Shown: in pieces, positions 10,535-23,215 of the stretch | Layout: the number at the start of each line of letters is the position of its first letter | Position numbering within the stretch: the first letter of the stretch is position 1 | Assembly (NCBI GenBank): GCA_944470555.2 | Contig: OX104130.1 | Location: 67,275,160 to 67,339,159 of the forward strand | Source: Heterobilharzia americana | Lineage: Eukaryota > Platyhelminthes > Trematoda > Strigeidida > Schistosomatidae | DNA length: 64,000 bases | Reading direction: 5' to 3' | Notes under the pieces: generated by a model | Databases searched by the model: none | What the model saw: the letters and a program-made list of their open reading frames with translations, nothing else | What the model was told of the DNA's origin: nothing | Translations under genes and position numbers: made by a program

Positions 10535-13520
10535 AGATTATATTATTATATTATTATCTGTTCCTTGGGTTCCTAGTGGAAAACAGGCCTCCAGTAGCAC
10601 GTCTCCATTCCACTCTATTCTCTGCAATCATTTGAACCTGGCTGCACGACAGCTCACAAGCTCCCATTTCTTCCTCACATGGTCTTCTCCATGTCAGCCT
10701 CAGCTGGAACGCCCAACTCGTCGTTTCCCATCCGGGTTCCAATCGAGAGCCTGAGCTGGCGCGTGATGTCCCCGAATGGTCCTATTAGTGCATGCCCAAT
10801 CCATCTCCACTTCCTTCCAGTCCATATTTGTTCAGCGATAGGTTCTTGGTTGGTTCGCTAGAGGGCCAGAGTTCCTTGTTGCTCATTCTTTCTGGCCATC
10901 TGATCTTCAGTGTCCAGTGAGCGTAGGCAGTTATTGATGAATGTCTGTAATTTGCTGGAAATTCCTTTCGTAATGCTATAATACATTAGATACAAATCAT
11001 CGGCAAAATTCAAATCTTCTAGGGTCTTTCCATCGGTCCAGCCAACGTATGCCCCTCTTCTCACTCCTCACAGTTTCTTGCATCATCCAGTCCAGTCAAC
11101 CACAATCAGCAAGATGATCGGTGATAGTAGGCGGCAACCTTGTACTACTCATACCTTCACTGCAAAGGCGTCACTGGGCTTTCCATTGTGAATCACTCGA
11201 CATGTGGCGTCGTCATATAGCCGTTGAATGAGGTTGATAAAGACTAGTAGCACTAGAACCGCAGTGTTGAAGCAGCTGCTTGCCAAATTACTTCTCGGTC
11301 GACGCCTCGATCGAAGGCCTTTTCAAAGTCGATGAAGTTGAGGTAGAGTTGAGTTGATTGCTATTCTGTGCTCTGTTCTGTGATGATGCGTAGCGTATTG
11401 TTGCAATTCGATCCGCACATGATTTGGTTTTCCTGAAGCCAGCCAGCCAGCCAACCAGCCAGCCTGTTCCGGTTGTAATTTTGAATGCAGAGGAATTTTT
11501 AAGTCTGTCCAGGGTGATGCGGCCTAATACTTTGTTTGGAGTGGACAGGAGCATGATTTCGCGTCAGTTCTTGTTAGGACTCAGCTTAGGTATCCCTTGT
11601 TTGGGAGTTTGACAAGGTAGTCCTTCTTTCAGTCGTTGGGCAGGTACCTTTCCTTCCTTCCAAAACCTGTGCAGTAGTGGTGTGAACGTGTCTGCTGCTT
11701 ATCAGGGTTTCTGGAGGAATTCCATCTGGTTCTGCTGCATTCACGCACTTCAGTAGTTCTATGGCGTTCAAGACTTCGACTTTCATTGGAGGGCTTGTGT
11801 TCTCTGGTAATTATCTGGCTAAAGCTGTTATTTCTGGACGAAGTACAGGTGATGGTGATGGTCAACTCAAGAGCTTTTCGAAGTGGTCAGCCCATCGTTT
11901 CCTCTGTTTCCTCTCTTTGGTGGTAACTACGTTTACTTCACTATCTTTCATTGGTTTCATCTGTATTGATCTCTTCCCTACCAGATAGTAACCTGGTTAT
12001 TTGATACAATATCGTCAGGTCTCTATCACTCCTACCAGCAGCCTGCTCTGCTTCACTTGCAAGTGTGTCGTAGAAGTGTGTTTTGTCTTTGGGCATACTC
12101 TTCTTCACTTCTTTATCCAGTGTGGTGTTTTATAGGTGGTACTCAGTTCCTCTTTTCATTGTGTATTCTTGCACTGGTTTAACTTCTACTTCACCATCCT
12201 CCTCTCCCTACTCCATCAGTTTCCATGTGCCCGTCAAAATCCATTCACTGTCTCGTCTCGTCTCGTCTTGTTTCTTCTTCCTTCCTGATACGGTTATGCA
12301 GGCTTCATTCCATATAGCTTTCAAAGAGTTCCAGTGTTCATCCACACAGATTTCTTCAGGCATGTTGTTCGATATTTCCCATTTTGTCTTGATGACAGAC
12401 GTGGAGATATCCCTTGTCATTTCGTACTTCAGTTTCTGCAGTTGGTGTTGAACTTCAACTGTGGTCAACCATCTCCATCTTCTTTGAAGGTTTTCAACTT
12501 GATTTTGCAGGTAGGTTCCTTGCACTTGATAGTGAGTGGTCTGAACCTACATCTGCTCCCCTTCCTGATCTCCTTTTGTGTCCAGTAGGCTGACTGCGTC
12601 TCTACTTTCTGCACATTCAGATGAAGGCGATCTGATTTTTAGTGTAATAAGTCCGTCTGGTGAATGCTGTAATCTATGTCACTTTGTGAATATCCTTGTG
12701 CTTGAACACAGTGCCTCACTGCAATCACCAAATCGTTGAATGCACAGAAGTCTGTAAACAATTCTCCATTCTCATTCATTTCACCGAGTGCTTCTCGACC
12801 CATGGTTAGTTCTCTTCCTGTGTTGTCCACTCCCCACTGTTTGGCATTCATGTCACCCCACCAATTAGAATTCTGATGTCGACAACTAGGGTGAGGTCTT
12901 GTCCACTACTGATTGCAGTTGTCTGTAGAGTTCCTCCTTCTTCTCTTCATCTGCATTATTTGTAGGTGCATAGAGTAGCGTAGCGTAGCACTGTACCATT
13001 GTGACTTTCCCTCCTTTTCAGTTGAATCTTTCTGTTATAACCCCCCTGCAGGAGGAGATTGGTTCCAACTGCATGAGAGAGAGAGAGCCTTCGATGCTGT
13101 TGGAAGCAGGCCATCATGATAACCACTCCATAACTCAGTGTGCTCGTGGTTGTCGTCTGGGTGACAATATTGGAGTAGATTATTGACTCCTCTCCAGTTG
13201 ACAGTTTAGAGAGTCCACTTCCATCCCATGTGCACATTCCTCGCAGATTTCTAGCACTTCTATGTCATACCTTCTCATCTCTTTTGCAGTCTGGGCAGCA
13301 TTATCAGCTAGCTTCAAACGATATGGGGACATTCCATGTCCCCATGTTTGCTTCCAATTTCATCGAGAGAAGAGAAGACACATCGGCCAGTTGGCTTCCT
13401 GCGAGCTTTCAGCAACTGGCATCATTTCGTCTCTCCGATTCCAGTGAGGAATAAGTTAATTTTTGTTTTCTATATTTTGTTTGTGTTTTGAAGTTATTTT
13501 AGTGATTGGATTGGTTATAT
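10535..13520 (-). mobile_element. RTE-clade LINE copy 1 (family LA), defective
   Basis: Minus-strand order: 5' leader (13,440-13,520), endonuclease (about 13,360-12,640, including DNTGRELTMGREALGEMNEN), linker, reverse transcriptase (11,786-10,860) and 3' end (10,742-10,554, EWRRA..FSTRNPRN). RT pieces seen are EPDGIPPETL, LLSTPNKVLGRI, an AGFRK/KSCADRIATIR split by a frameshift, and LEDLNFADDLYLM, which keeps the catalytic ADD. Just after this, most of the thumb region found in other copies is deleted (near 10,990). The 3' tail is an ATTATT-type simple repeat, as RTE elements have instead of poly-A. The 5' end is truncated near 13,520. Multiple frameshifts make it non-autonomous. Confidence 0.88.
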
Positions 13521-13649
13521 TGTGAGTCAAGCTCAGTCATTTGAAAACATTCGATATGGACAAAAGATGATGTAACTGAATCAGCATGAAGGAATAAACA
13601 CCTAATATTGATAAAGGATGGTGTGATCAAATAACAGTCAAGAAGGCTT

Positions 13650-13960
13650 ACCAAGGTAGACAGAGGTTGACCGTAGGTTCTTTTTGGACACGTAAGTTAA
13701 GTTTTAGGTGTTCAAGGGTTTAAGGAGAATTGAACTTGAAGACGTCTGGTTGATGTCCACTATCAGTCAGGTGCCGAGTGATTACACCGTCTACAGTGTT
13801 ACTTGCTCTCAGTTGTAGGCTGTTTGGAATGTCTTCAGAAAATCTAAAATTTACTCTTCTTTCTGTTCTTTCAATGTATTTGCATCAACAATTTCATGTG
13901 AATTCGTATACACAGTTCTAGATAACATAAGATGGGTGCCTGTTGACTTTTGAATATATC
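13650..13960 (-). pseudogene. Penelope-like GIY-YIG endonuclease fragment
   Basis: The minus strand translates as KYIERTERRVNFRFSEDIP, then VITRHLTDSGHQPDVFK. This matches the Y-I-G-R-T, EHIP and HL-DTGH blocks of the Penelope endonuclease, with Gly changed to Glu in YIGRT. Only the C-terminal half remains. It lies 130 bp beyond the 5' end of the RTE LINE and is a separate insertion. Confidence 0.75.
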
Positions 13961-14349
13961 TTTATCTGGAGTTTGTTATTTGATAGAGAACGTTGTTTCC
14001 TTTAGACTGAATAGCATAATCGACACTTTATAAAGAATTGTTTTGGTGGTGGAAAATTTACGATAAGATATCAAAGCTAGCTGAATCCCAAATAAACATT
14101 ATTTGAGGGCTGATGAATAATGCCTTATATAAATTTTATACTTTTCTTATCCGATATCTACTTCATTGACACCAGTCTATCATCGAAATTGCAACTAAGA
14201 TTCCTTTGGATTAAAATGAATATTCGAATCTTAAGGTTACTATTTTCTGATACCAATGATGGTTATATCTACTACCTTTCTACACAATACCTAACAAATA
14301 GACAGATACGAGAAAGATTGACTATTAGCCATCTGTTCGCATAAACGAA

Positions 14350-14530
14350 CAAGAAATGAGTCTTATGCTTCGACAACTCAATGGATAACGCTCGGGTATT
14401 CGAAGCGATTGGTACTGAGTTTAAGTCTCAGTGGGAACACCATTTCTCCCTAGGATGCAAGTATAACCAGTTCACGTGTCTCAGATAGGACGAAAGGCAC
14501 GTCTTGGATTCCAATACCGGCTATCAGCAA
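14350..14530 (+). mobile_element. Family A SINE, hammerhead core lost
   Basis: The tRNA-like head contains CAACTCAATGGATAACGCTC and a weakened B box (GAGTTTAAGTC). The ribozyme block (14,456-14,511) has helix I strands and GGACGAAAGG, but the 5' core reads TTCACGT instead of CTGANGA. Confidence 0.7.
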
Positions 14531-15654
14531 GTCAATTATGATTAATAGATATCCTTTTTAAAAAGGAGTGGTTTTCAGGGAAGATCTCTTGCTATACAGA
14601 TGTTGTTGTCGACAATGATATTTGTATTGAAACCCTTTCGGTGAAAATTACTGAATAAGGGTCATAATAATACTAACAATAATAACAATTATAATCAAGG
14701 AGATAGTTTTCAGGCATGTAATTTCATGATATACATAACAATTCAACACAGTCATTATAGGCTTATATACATAGGAAGTATGCATCCACTTTCCCATTTA
14801 TATTTGGGCATGTGCTCATTCAACCGTACATTATTCGACTTTGTACACCTCAACAGGGAGTATAGTTTAAAACTTCCAGTGACTGCTGCATGGATATTAT
14901 TATTATCACTATTATTGTTATTATCTATCAAGATATTGTAATAATGATAGGTATATTATCGGGTTGCTATGCCCTCTACACGTTTATTTTCTTTAAGAAG
15001 TTTATGAATGTTCACAATAAAGTCATGTTTCTTCATTCATTCTTTTTTTTTTGTTGGCAATGGTAAACTTTCTCGTTACCATAGTAGGCAAAAGTCAGCA
15101 TCATTATCTTTTTGGGGTTTAAAATAATTTTTCAATTTCAAATGATTTTTTAAAGTCAAATGACAACTGTAAAGGTTGCTAATTTCATCCAAAATCAGTC
15201 TTCTTTAGCCACTTCAGTCTTCTGCATTTGTATGAAACTGTATTTGATCCTTTTAGGAACTAAACAGAACCCTCTTCTTCAGAATTTAAACCTAGTCTTA
15301 CTACTTTTATCTATAAAGCTGAACAGTATTTCCTGTCTTTGCCAGACGAGTACAGTAACCTATACCAGACCACTGGGGCATTTTTCCGTGATTATCAAAC
15401 TAACAGATAAGTGTAGAAAGGACTATTCAAGGAACTGTTTTCAGCACAACGTTATGGTACAACCATTGTCATCATGTGAACGTTTGGTATCATAAAATGT
15501 GCATCCTTAGCATGATTGCAAATTCTACAATCACTCATATTGATAGCATACTACGGAATCCAAGGTAAGCATAGCATATTTTTATGCTGGAAAGTGCTGA
15601 ACACTAGTTCATCTAGAAGAAAAGGAAGCCTGTTAAAGAAAAACCAAATCAAAT
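14531..15654. other. Non-coding DNA, nothing recognised
   Basis: A 111-codon frame at 15,160-15,495 has no recognisable domain. Short ATT/ATA-rich stretches occur near 14,670 and 14,900. Confidence 0.45.
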
Positions 15655-15790
15655 CAAAGTAATTTGTAATGGGTGATAACTGAAGGTGATATGGCTGGAT
15701 TCGAACCAGTAACCTTTCGGTTTCCGACCTGGTGCTCTACCACAACTGACTCAAATGCAGACCAGGTCTTAATTCCAATTAAATCGCCAA
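15655..15790 (-). repeat. tRNA-derived repeat, family F
   Basis: The minus strand has an A-box-like GTCAGTTGTGGTAGAGCACC and a canonical B box GGTTCGAATCC, followed by CACCTTCAGTTATCACCCATT. The presumed acceptor strands do not pair, so it is not a functional tRNA. The same tail occurs at 35,025-35,140 and 43,695-43,800, suggesting a small repeat family. Confidence 0.6.
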
Positions 15791-15910
15791 CGGCCTCGTC
15801 CGACTCCCATATGAATTCGTAATGCCTTATTATCTGTCCAACATATTCACACTGGCTGTTCAGAGACGACTTCTCATCTCAATCCAAATCAACCTGAATT
15901 AGAGAAGAGG

Positions 15911-18300
15911 AGCACTATATTGATTATCAGTTTGACTATCTGAGATCGTCGCGGTTCGGTAGACCTCTCTTGATACTGGGTAATGTAGTAAAGAAATTAT
16001 TTTCCATGAATTACCCTTCAGTAGCTGTACAATCGTGTTTACAGTAACAACAAACAAGTAAGCTAAGGAAAGCTGAAGAAAATTAAAAAAAAGATGATGA
16101 CGATAGAAAAATCACAGATTGAACATGCGTCTTTTGTACGCAAAGTTCTAGTTTCGATTACTGAACTGCTAACTTCTTCGGTGTACATAGATAAAAAATC
16201 ATTACTCCTTTCAAGCCGTTCGGTCTGACTCTGTATAGGATTTCGTCAAAAGACTACAGGTAAGCAACATGAAAATAGTTGACCAGGTTAGGCAGCTAAG
16301 CAGGATAGTGTTCATAAGTGCTTGCAAAAAGATTGTTCTTCACCTCACCAACATAACCAGTTCCATAAAAGCAAGCAAACATATAGGTAGACATTGATGG
16401 AGCCCGAAGTGGTAGTGTATCATGTCTTCATGAATCAATTTTTAGCTACCGAACTTCAAACTCTTTTCGCCTATGATTACGCAGTCTACTTCTAGATGTG
16501 GAAACGATCTTTTATTTCCTCCTAAAACGTTTCTTTCTGATGACCTAATGCTGACGTGTTAGCCAATTTATAGACTTGCCTTTTTTTCATTTTAACCATT
16601 AATAAGGTTGTACAGTGATTGAAAATGACTCATGGAAAAGCAAAGTTTTTTCGCTGAATTATCAGTTAATAACTTTTTTGCTTATTCATGTAAAGAGTGA
16701 AACTCAATGAATTTGTGATAAATCTAGGTCTCAAGGCATGATAGCACTGTTATATCAGATCAAACGGTCCATAAACTGCAAATAGTTGGTTTAAACCTTG
16801 TTGCTATCAGGTTTTCCATAGCTTCACTCACACTGTAATGTAAATCAGTTTTAGTTGACATTTATTTTCGAATGAGGAAGTTGAAATGGCTCGAATCAAA
16901 TGAACAGAGCCGCTATGACTTGCAATAAAACAATTAGGTAGTGCATACTTTCAGTTACATGAACAAAGATGACCGCAAAATATGTCAGAGTTGGTGCCAC
17001 AAATACGACTTCTCTGCAGACCATTTCGTTCCTTACGTGGAGAATGATCAGAAAACTACAGTTGTTATTTAAAATTAGGGCTAGTAGTGGCTAAAAAAAT
17101 CTAGTCAACAGTTAGGGTGTAGTGATATTAAATTTATATTTAATAGGAGAGTAAAAACCATTTGAGTGAATGAAAAATATCCTTTTCAATAACTTCTTCA
17201 TGTCCTACAGTTATGTGTACAAATTGACGAATTTCGAGTGAACTATATTGAGATTTCACTTGTCAGTTTGTGAATAATATTATAGTTAGTTTAAGCGAAC
17301 TATGAAGTGGACATGAATCAGTCATTTTACATTTTGGACCGGGTTCCTACCAACATGCCGAAAAGTATCTACCTCCAAATCCTTAAAATTGCAGAAGCAG
17401 TAGCAATCAGCTCCAAACAACCTGAGTTATAGTATGGCAAAAGTTTGGTCCGAACTTCCGTGAGAAACGTTGGAGTTATCTGATTTCATACTAACTGTGA
17501 CTTATATAAATACAATGTATATCTAATGCCAACCTGAGTTATGTCTTCAAAAAGACAACTTTAACCGCCACAACTACTATGGCCTGATTCAGGAAACACG
17601 AATTCCTCAGCATCCTATCCCGAGTAGTCTAATTTTCTAATTCCAATCTGTAGCTGTCTCTTCATCTCGATAATCTGGAATAATTTTAGCATATTCTCTT
17701 AACGCACTTCGTCCCCTAACAAGAGTAACGTCCTATCAAGCTATTAATCTTCACATTATCTTCCTTTATTTATAAGTAAAACCATTACTTTATAGTATTA
17801 CCTATGCCATATAATCGTTTAGATAAGCAATTATTTTGAATTGGATCCCAGTAGCAATGGTCTCTTTCATTAATGTTCACACGAGATTTTTCTGAATTGA
17901 CATCCTCAGTTGTATAGTATTATTAACAAACTCCTAATCGAAATCTCAATATCGTTAACGCAAAATTCCTCAATAGCTTCATGTAACCGTAGGACATGAA
18001 GAAAAATATTCTTTGTTCAGTCTAACGGTTTTTGAATTTTTAATGATTTGAAAAGCTGTAAGAGTATAATTTGAACACTAAGGTAGAATGTATTTCCATT
18101 TTAACTGCATTAATAGATTACTTTTCGGTCGCAATAGATTTCCTACAATTATATTAAGATAATTCTACAACTTTGAGACAGTTTGCATAGCTCTAACTCT
18201 GTCGCTGTATTTGTGAAATGGGTAGTAGGATTCCTCATATATCCGGAACAGATACTCAGTCATTCCTATTGCATGTGTTTGTTGATTGGACTAACAAAGA
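15911..18300. other. Non-coding DNA, nothing recognised
   Basis: No frame with domain content and no assigned repeat over about 2.4 kb. Confidence 0.45.
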
Positions 18301-18319
18301 TTCGATTATCAGTCTTCCC

Positions 18320-18972
18320 CTCCACCCCACTTAGTTAGTTTTAAGGACTTTCACTATGTCCCGTCCAATTGTGCAGCCATAGGTAGTTGCATGCATAGCT
18401 ATGAAGGCGCTTTTTGCTAAATTCCTTATCTTACTAGGATCTACCAATTTTGGTCTAGCTAAGCTTTTGTTGTTGGATAGTCTAAATGACCCTAGTTGAC
18501 TACTTTGGTAATAGTTAAGAGGGATTTGGTAAGTTAAATTATTCTGTCTAATTGGATCAATGGGATCTTTTAACCTTCAAAGTTTATTTCTAAGTGAGCT
18601 TAAAGGTTTAAATGCTATTGTAATTCCAGCCTTATTGAGAATTCCACGTAATGTCTTTGAGGTGCCTTCTTTATGTGGTAATACTGTGGAGGTTTCGGAT
18701 TCCTTCTTCCCCCCATTACCACTATTATTAACAACATTATAATTACTACTTGTAACACCTGTGTTTCTAATATTAGTCATATTTTTCTCACCATTACTAT
18801 GGTATTTAGCAATTAGTTTGGGTGGATAACTGTTGATAAGTAAGGTGTTCTTAATGCATCTGATTTCTTGTCTTAAATCTTCCGTTTTACTAGTAAGTTT
18901 CTTGACCCTGTTGCTTAGACATTTTACCAAGCCAACTTTGACTGAAATAGTATGAGACAATTTTGAGTCCAA
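18320..18972 (-). pseudogene. Penelope-like element fragment (inter-domain and endonuclease)
   Basis: A 131-codon minus-strand frame (18,577-18,972) ends in VLPHKEGTSKTLRGILNKAG and then AFKPLSSLRNKL. This is the conserved P-Y-x-EGTSE-LRRILNKAGIRVAFKP block between RT and endonuclease. Below 18,577 the frame degrades, but NNLTYQIPL and an A-x-H remnant follow in order, consistent with a decayed GIY-YIG domain. A low-complexity Asn and Ser stretch precedes the block. Confidence 0.75.
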
Positions 18973-19182
18973 GTAAGCCTAATTCCATCAAATAACACTG
19001 ATACATCTAATAAATCAATTAAATTGGAGTTGAAAGTTTCAATTTCTTAACTTCTTTCCAAAATTTTCCATCGAAAAATACCACCGTCAGTTAAACAGCA
19101 TCTCAACAGTGGCAACCAACTATACTTTAATGTTACTTAAAATAAACTTCATAGATCATCGAGAATTTTCAGTATTCGATTT

Positions 19183-19430
19183 GGAGGTTTATAGAAAGAT
19201 ATTTATTGATTTCAAGCTGATATCTATCATGGACTGACATCAGTTGAAGAATCATTGAAAACCTGGAAGAACTGAGTGGCTGTTTCGTCCCAGCATGGGG
19301 CTCCTCCTCAGTGAGCACTGAAAACCTCACCTGAGGTCGAACACAGAAGCTTCAAGTTTCGCGGTAAACGATGCTATTGGAAAACGGTCTCCCTGTGTCA
19401 GTCCATGATGAATATTAGCTTGAAAGCAGT
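19183..19430 (-). mobile_element. Family D SINE with inverted 3' ends
   Basis: The left end (19,183-19,250) is the family D 3' end in minus orientation. 19,268-19,318 is a hammerhead with GGGACGAAAC and CTGAGGA but a short insertion between core and helix II. 19,396-19,430 is the same 3' end (CAGTCCATGATGAATA) in plus orientation. The ends are therefore inverted repeats around a decayed core. Confidence 0.6.
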
Positions 19431-19439
19431 TCCCAGGAT

Positions 19440-21035
19440 CACTGTTTTACAAGTGTCCTATTTTCCTTTTCACATATTGCGTATCCACTGAACACTGAAC
19501 ATCACTGCTTTCACAATGGACAGTCACATAAATCCTCTTTGTTTTAAAAGCCATAACTAAAAGATTTTTCATGAAAATTATTAAACTGAGATGAATTAGA
19601 CGAGGAAATATTTATGTGGAATATGTTTATGCCTAATTAAAAGAAGAATGACGTAATCCTGCATCATATGTCTATGAAGAAAGTGGACTCACTCATTCCT
19701 TCATACAAAGACACCTAGAATTCAGAGGAATATTAACGAACACAAATATAGACTTACGTCATAACATTATCATCTTTGATCATTAACAACTTTTGTTCTT
19801 CTTCAATCCCTTTTCTTTTTGAAAACATCTTTCAGTTAACTTCAAATGAAAGTTGGTCATGCAGCATAATGATGAAATAACATTTTTATGGTGTTATCTT
19901 ATCTCTTTGTTAATAAAACATTGTAATTATCTAGTCAATAGGACCAACTGAAGTAAAAGACAAGACAACATACAAAGAAGTAGGAAATCTTTATTTTTTT
20001 AAGGATGGAGTAGTTTTAAAAAAAATAGAGAAGCAAATTGTTTCTTGTTTTAATAAACTATTTCATCTCCCATGAGGATAAGGATAAACGCTACTAAGTC
20101 TTTTTTTAATGGTTTTAACAAATGTATTTATCAACATTTCTGTATACATTATGACTGTTAAGGTGTTGCATAACTCTTTCTCACGACACTCTTTATAGTT
20201 GTTTGATATATACTACAAAATATTCAAGAAATTGTTGTTTGTTCGTTACCTTTTAGTCATGTACTCCAGTTAGAAGTTGGATGAAGTTTAAATAAAGCTG
20301 GGAAGTTAGAAGGAGTCCTAGTTAGTAAAGATCACCTCTCACGGATTGATAATTAACCAGATTTGGTCAGCACTTAGCATGTAGGACTTGGCGGCTGAAT
20401 AGATTACCATTACGTAACCAATTCATGAGCATAATAAAGTCCTATAGAAAGTTATTGGTGGCTTCAGAAGGGGTGTAACTCCAGTGTTGAATTGTATAAC
20501 TGTAAACCTCTGGGAGGATACTAGCTTTCTCAAAATCTTATCGATGAGTACCGTCAGGTTATGCTTCAGGTGACGTAATCTAATATGTTCACACTTTCCC
20601 TTAAAGATGATTAGGAATATTTTGGAATTCTGTCAGTTTTTTTTATGGCCGCTAGGTTAACATTGATACAACACCAACAATACAGAGATTCAACTGAAAA
20701 ATAATACTAATACCGATTTAATATCATGAGGAAACAAATGATCTTAGTTTTTCTAACTGTAGAGAATAGAATTCTATGTGGAGTGCAAGAATATTTAATC
20801 AATTACCAACCGGAAGTTAACTCATTTCAGTAATCTTTGCCATAGTCAATACTCTAGCATGAGTCTTGAGTTGGCTACCTAACAGACATCAAGAGTATCC
20901 TCGTGAAAGACAAAACTTCACCTTCTTCACGTTAGAGTGCATAGACAACAAAATCAATTGTTTCATTCAGATCTCTTCGGATTTCTAATTTTTTCAGAAT
21001 TTTCAAACTAAAGAAGTTAGTGAATAATTCAATTT
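19440..21035. other. Non-coding DNA, nothing recognised
   Basis: AT-rich sequence with poly-T and poly-A runs and no supported feature. Confidence 0.45.
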
Positions 21036-21500
21036 GGAAGTTTGTGGGAATTTATTGACTTCGAAATGGCATTCGTCATGGAATGACAAAAGTTGGAGAA
21101 CCAGTATAAACCTGGAAGCACTAGACTGTTGTCTCGTCCCACTATGGGACTCCTCAGCAGTGCCCCATCATAACCCCGTCAGCGGTTGAACACTGAACCT
21201 TAGGCTGTCATACCGATAATTTTACCTTGAAATTACAAGGTTCGAATCTGAAGGTTCGCATTTTTTTACTTGCGGTACTGTACTTTGCAGTACAGACAAA
21301 CCCCCTTCCATTGCTATTATTGAGTGTTTGTCATCATGCTTGTTGAAAAGCCTGAAGGTTCTGTGTCTGATCATTGCTGAGATCGTGGGTACCCGCAGCT
21401 AAGGAGTCCCATATTGGAAAGAAACATCTCCTGATCGCTTCTAGGATTCCAACAGCTCTTCAACTGATGTCAGTCTGTGATGAATACCGTCTTAAGATAA
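21036..21500. mobile_element. Family D inverted pair with two hammerheads
   Basis: The left half (21,036-21,210) is a minus-strand family D unit. Its hammerhead at 21,117-21,163 reads CUGAGGA, a perfect five-pair helix II (GUCCC AUAGU GGGAC), GAGAC (one core change) and an intact GUC. The right half (21,300-21,500) is in plus orientation: B-box-like GGTTCGAATCT, then a hammerhead at 21,383-21,445 with CTAAGGA, intact GAAAC and a lost cleavage triplet, then the 3' end CAACTGATGTCAGTCTGTGA. The 3' ends form outer inverted repeats. Confidence 0.72.
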
Positions 21501-22567
21501 TATATATAAACTTACAAAATATATTTCTTGATTGCTTGAAATGATTGTCAAAAGACTGAAATTATGGAGCCAGGAGGATATTTAAAGAACCAATACATTT
21601 GAACAAATGAATAATAATACCTGTCCCTTACTAATAACAGAAAGATACATTAATTATTTTAAAAATAAGTTTTATCTGTCAGTGCAAGGTTTGTAGCACT
21701 AATTAATCTTAGGATTATTTCTCAATAAATCTAATATATTGAGAAAAGATAATTATTGGATTTATGGGTAGATAACAAAATTTCTGTTCACTAGCGAATA
21801 TCTATAGCATATAAGCTCAATACAGAAGTCATTTTAAAAAGTAGACTAGACTAGATTTTATTCTTGGAGCAGGAGTTAGTTGTTTTTAATATTGGCAATG
21901 CTGTTAGTCTTAAAATCGATCATTTTCATCTAAATTCAACATTTCTCAATTCTTTGCCTGACTGAGAACATGAAAATGGATTGAAAAGTATTTTATAACA
22001 TTCTCATTCTGTAAGTGAGCTATGACTATCTCTAATGAGGTCATTTTCGGCGTATATATCCTCAATCTCCCATCCTTTTTGAGTTTATTTATCAAAATTA
22101 TGGCGTTATTTACTAAAACCGGTTTCTGGACCAGCTTTGAAGTCGTCAGTGTCCAGTGCTGGTTGACTCTTATCAATTAAATATCCAATTCAACGAATAA
22201 GGTAGGTAATACGATAATATAGTGCATTGTATTTCGGTGCTAGAGACTAGGCTTAAATTGTCAGGGAGCTATATAGTAAAATTTTCAGCCAGGTAGGACT
22301 CAACTTCATGGCTTAGTGAATGGGTGGACTCTATCGACCACAAGGCCCTAAAGCCTATACTTCATACCTTTTTGATACTAAACACCAAGATGTATTCGAT
22401 ACTCTGAGGAAACTTTTGCATCACAGAAGATTCAAACCCACTTTCTCTACTACTGTGATAAAATAGATTTTAGGATTTTCGCTGGTCATCTAGCTGACTT
22501 GATTTCGATTGTTCTCTTAGAAGGGCTAATATGTCCGTAGATATTTGGTTGTTGGTGGTTATCAGTG

Positions 22568-22945
22568 GAATCCAGGAAGCACGTTTCATCCTGTTTGGTG
22601 CTTTTCAGCTGGATGTTCCCGCAGCAGAGTGAGTGTGGTGCTCCTGTTGTGACCCGAACCATGTACCGAACGATTTAGACGCCAAAGTGTTATCCAGCAG
22701 TCCACTGAGGCGTGTGAATCAACTCTTGTGCAATGAGTACTAGTTGTTGTTTGTTTGTACTTGTTATCTCCCATGGCTATACTGGGTTGAACTGACCAAC
22801 TTTTATTGAGATATGGACTCCCATACGGATGCCTCGATATTGCCTAATTATCCGTTATAAGTTTTTTGGTGGTGGCTAACAGTGGAATCCAGGATGTGAG
22901 TTCCCTCTTATTTGGCACTCGTCAGGTGGATGTACCTGTGCCCCA
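22568..22945 (-). mobile_element. Family A SINE tandem dimer, minus strand
   Basis: Read on the minus strand: hammerhead 1 (22,945-22,868; CTGACGA intact, GGAAC for GAAAC), spacer and leader (22,860-22,740; GCATCC, GGAGTCCATATC), tRNA-like head (22,720-22,640; CAGTGGACTGCTGGATAACA), then hammerhead 2 (22,622-22,568). Hammerhead 2 has CUGAAAA, GCACCAAACAGGAU, intact GAAAC and UUC before CUGGAUUCC. It is one base from a complete core. Confidence 0.8.
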
Positions 22946-23200
22946 GTGACCAAGTGGAAAACACTTGCATTTAGAACAATCAGTACTAGGTTCGAGTGTC
23001 AGTATGAACAACATTATTCACTGGGGTTAAGGTACACCTATCTGACGAGTTCCAAATAGCACAAAATGTGCATCCTCGCTTTCATTGTTAGCTACCACCC
23101 AGCATAATACAACATAATCAATAATCAGGCAATATTTTACCCTCCGCATAAGAGTCCATTTACCAACAGAGGTCGATCATTTCAATCCAGAATAAACACC
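22946..23200 (+). mobile_element. Family A SINE, plus strand, joined to inverted dimer
   Basis: A tRNA-like head (22,950-23,020; GACCAAGTGGAAAACACT, GGTTCGAGTG) and hammerhead (23,035-23,090; CTGACGA intact, AAAAT for GAAAC) are followed by a leader-like stretch (23,150-23,215; CCAACAGAGGTCGATCA). It starts directly where the minus-strand dimer begins, so the two face away from each other. Confidence 0.72.
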
Positions 23201-23215
23201 GGAAATTAAAGGTAT

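Noticed and set aside
10537..13520. TTATATT on both sides of LINE copy 1 as a target-site duplication
   Set aside because: Only 7 bp in AT-rich sequence next to an ATT-type tail; not distinguishable from chance.
15160..15495. 111-codon open frame as a possible gene
   Set aside because: Composition follows AT bias, no domain, no splice or conservation evidence.
15691..15775. Possible tRNA gene on the minus strand with a perfect B box
   Set aside because: No 7-bp acceptor stem and no clear anticodon arm; related fragments occur at 35.1 and 43.7 kb, so it is treated as a repeat.
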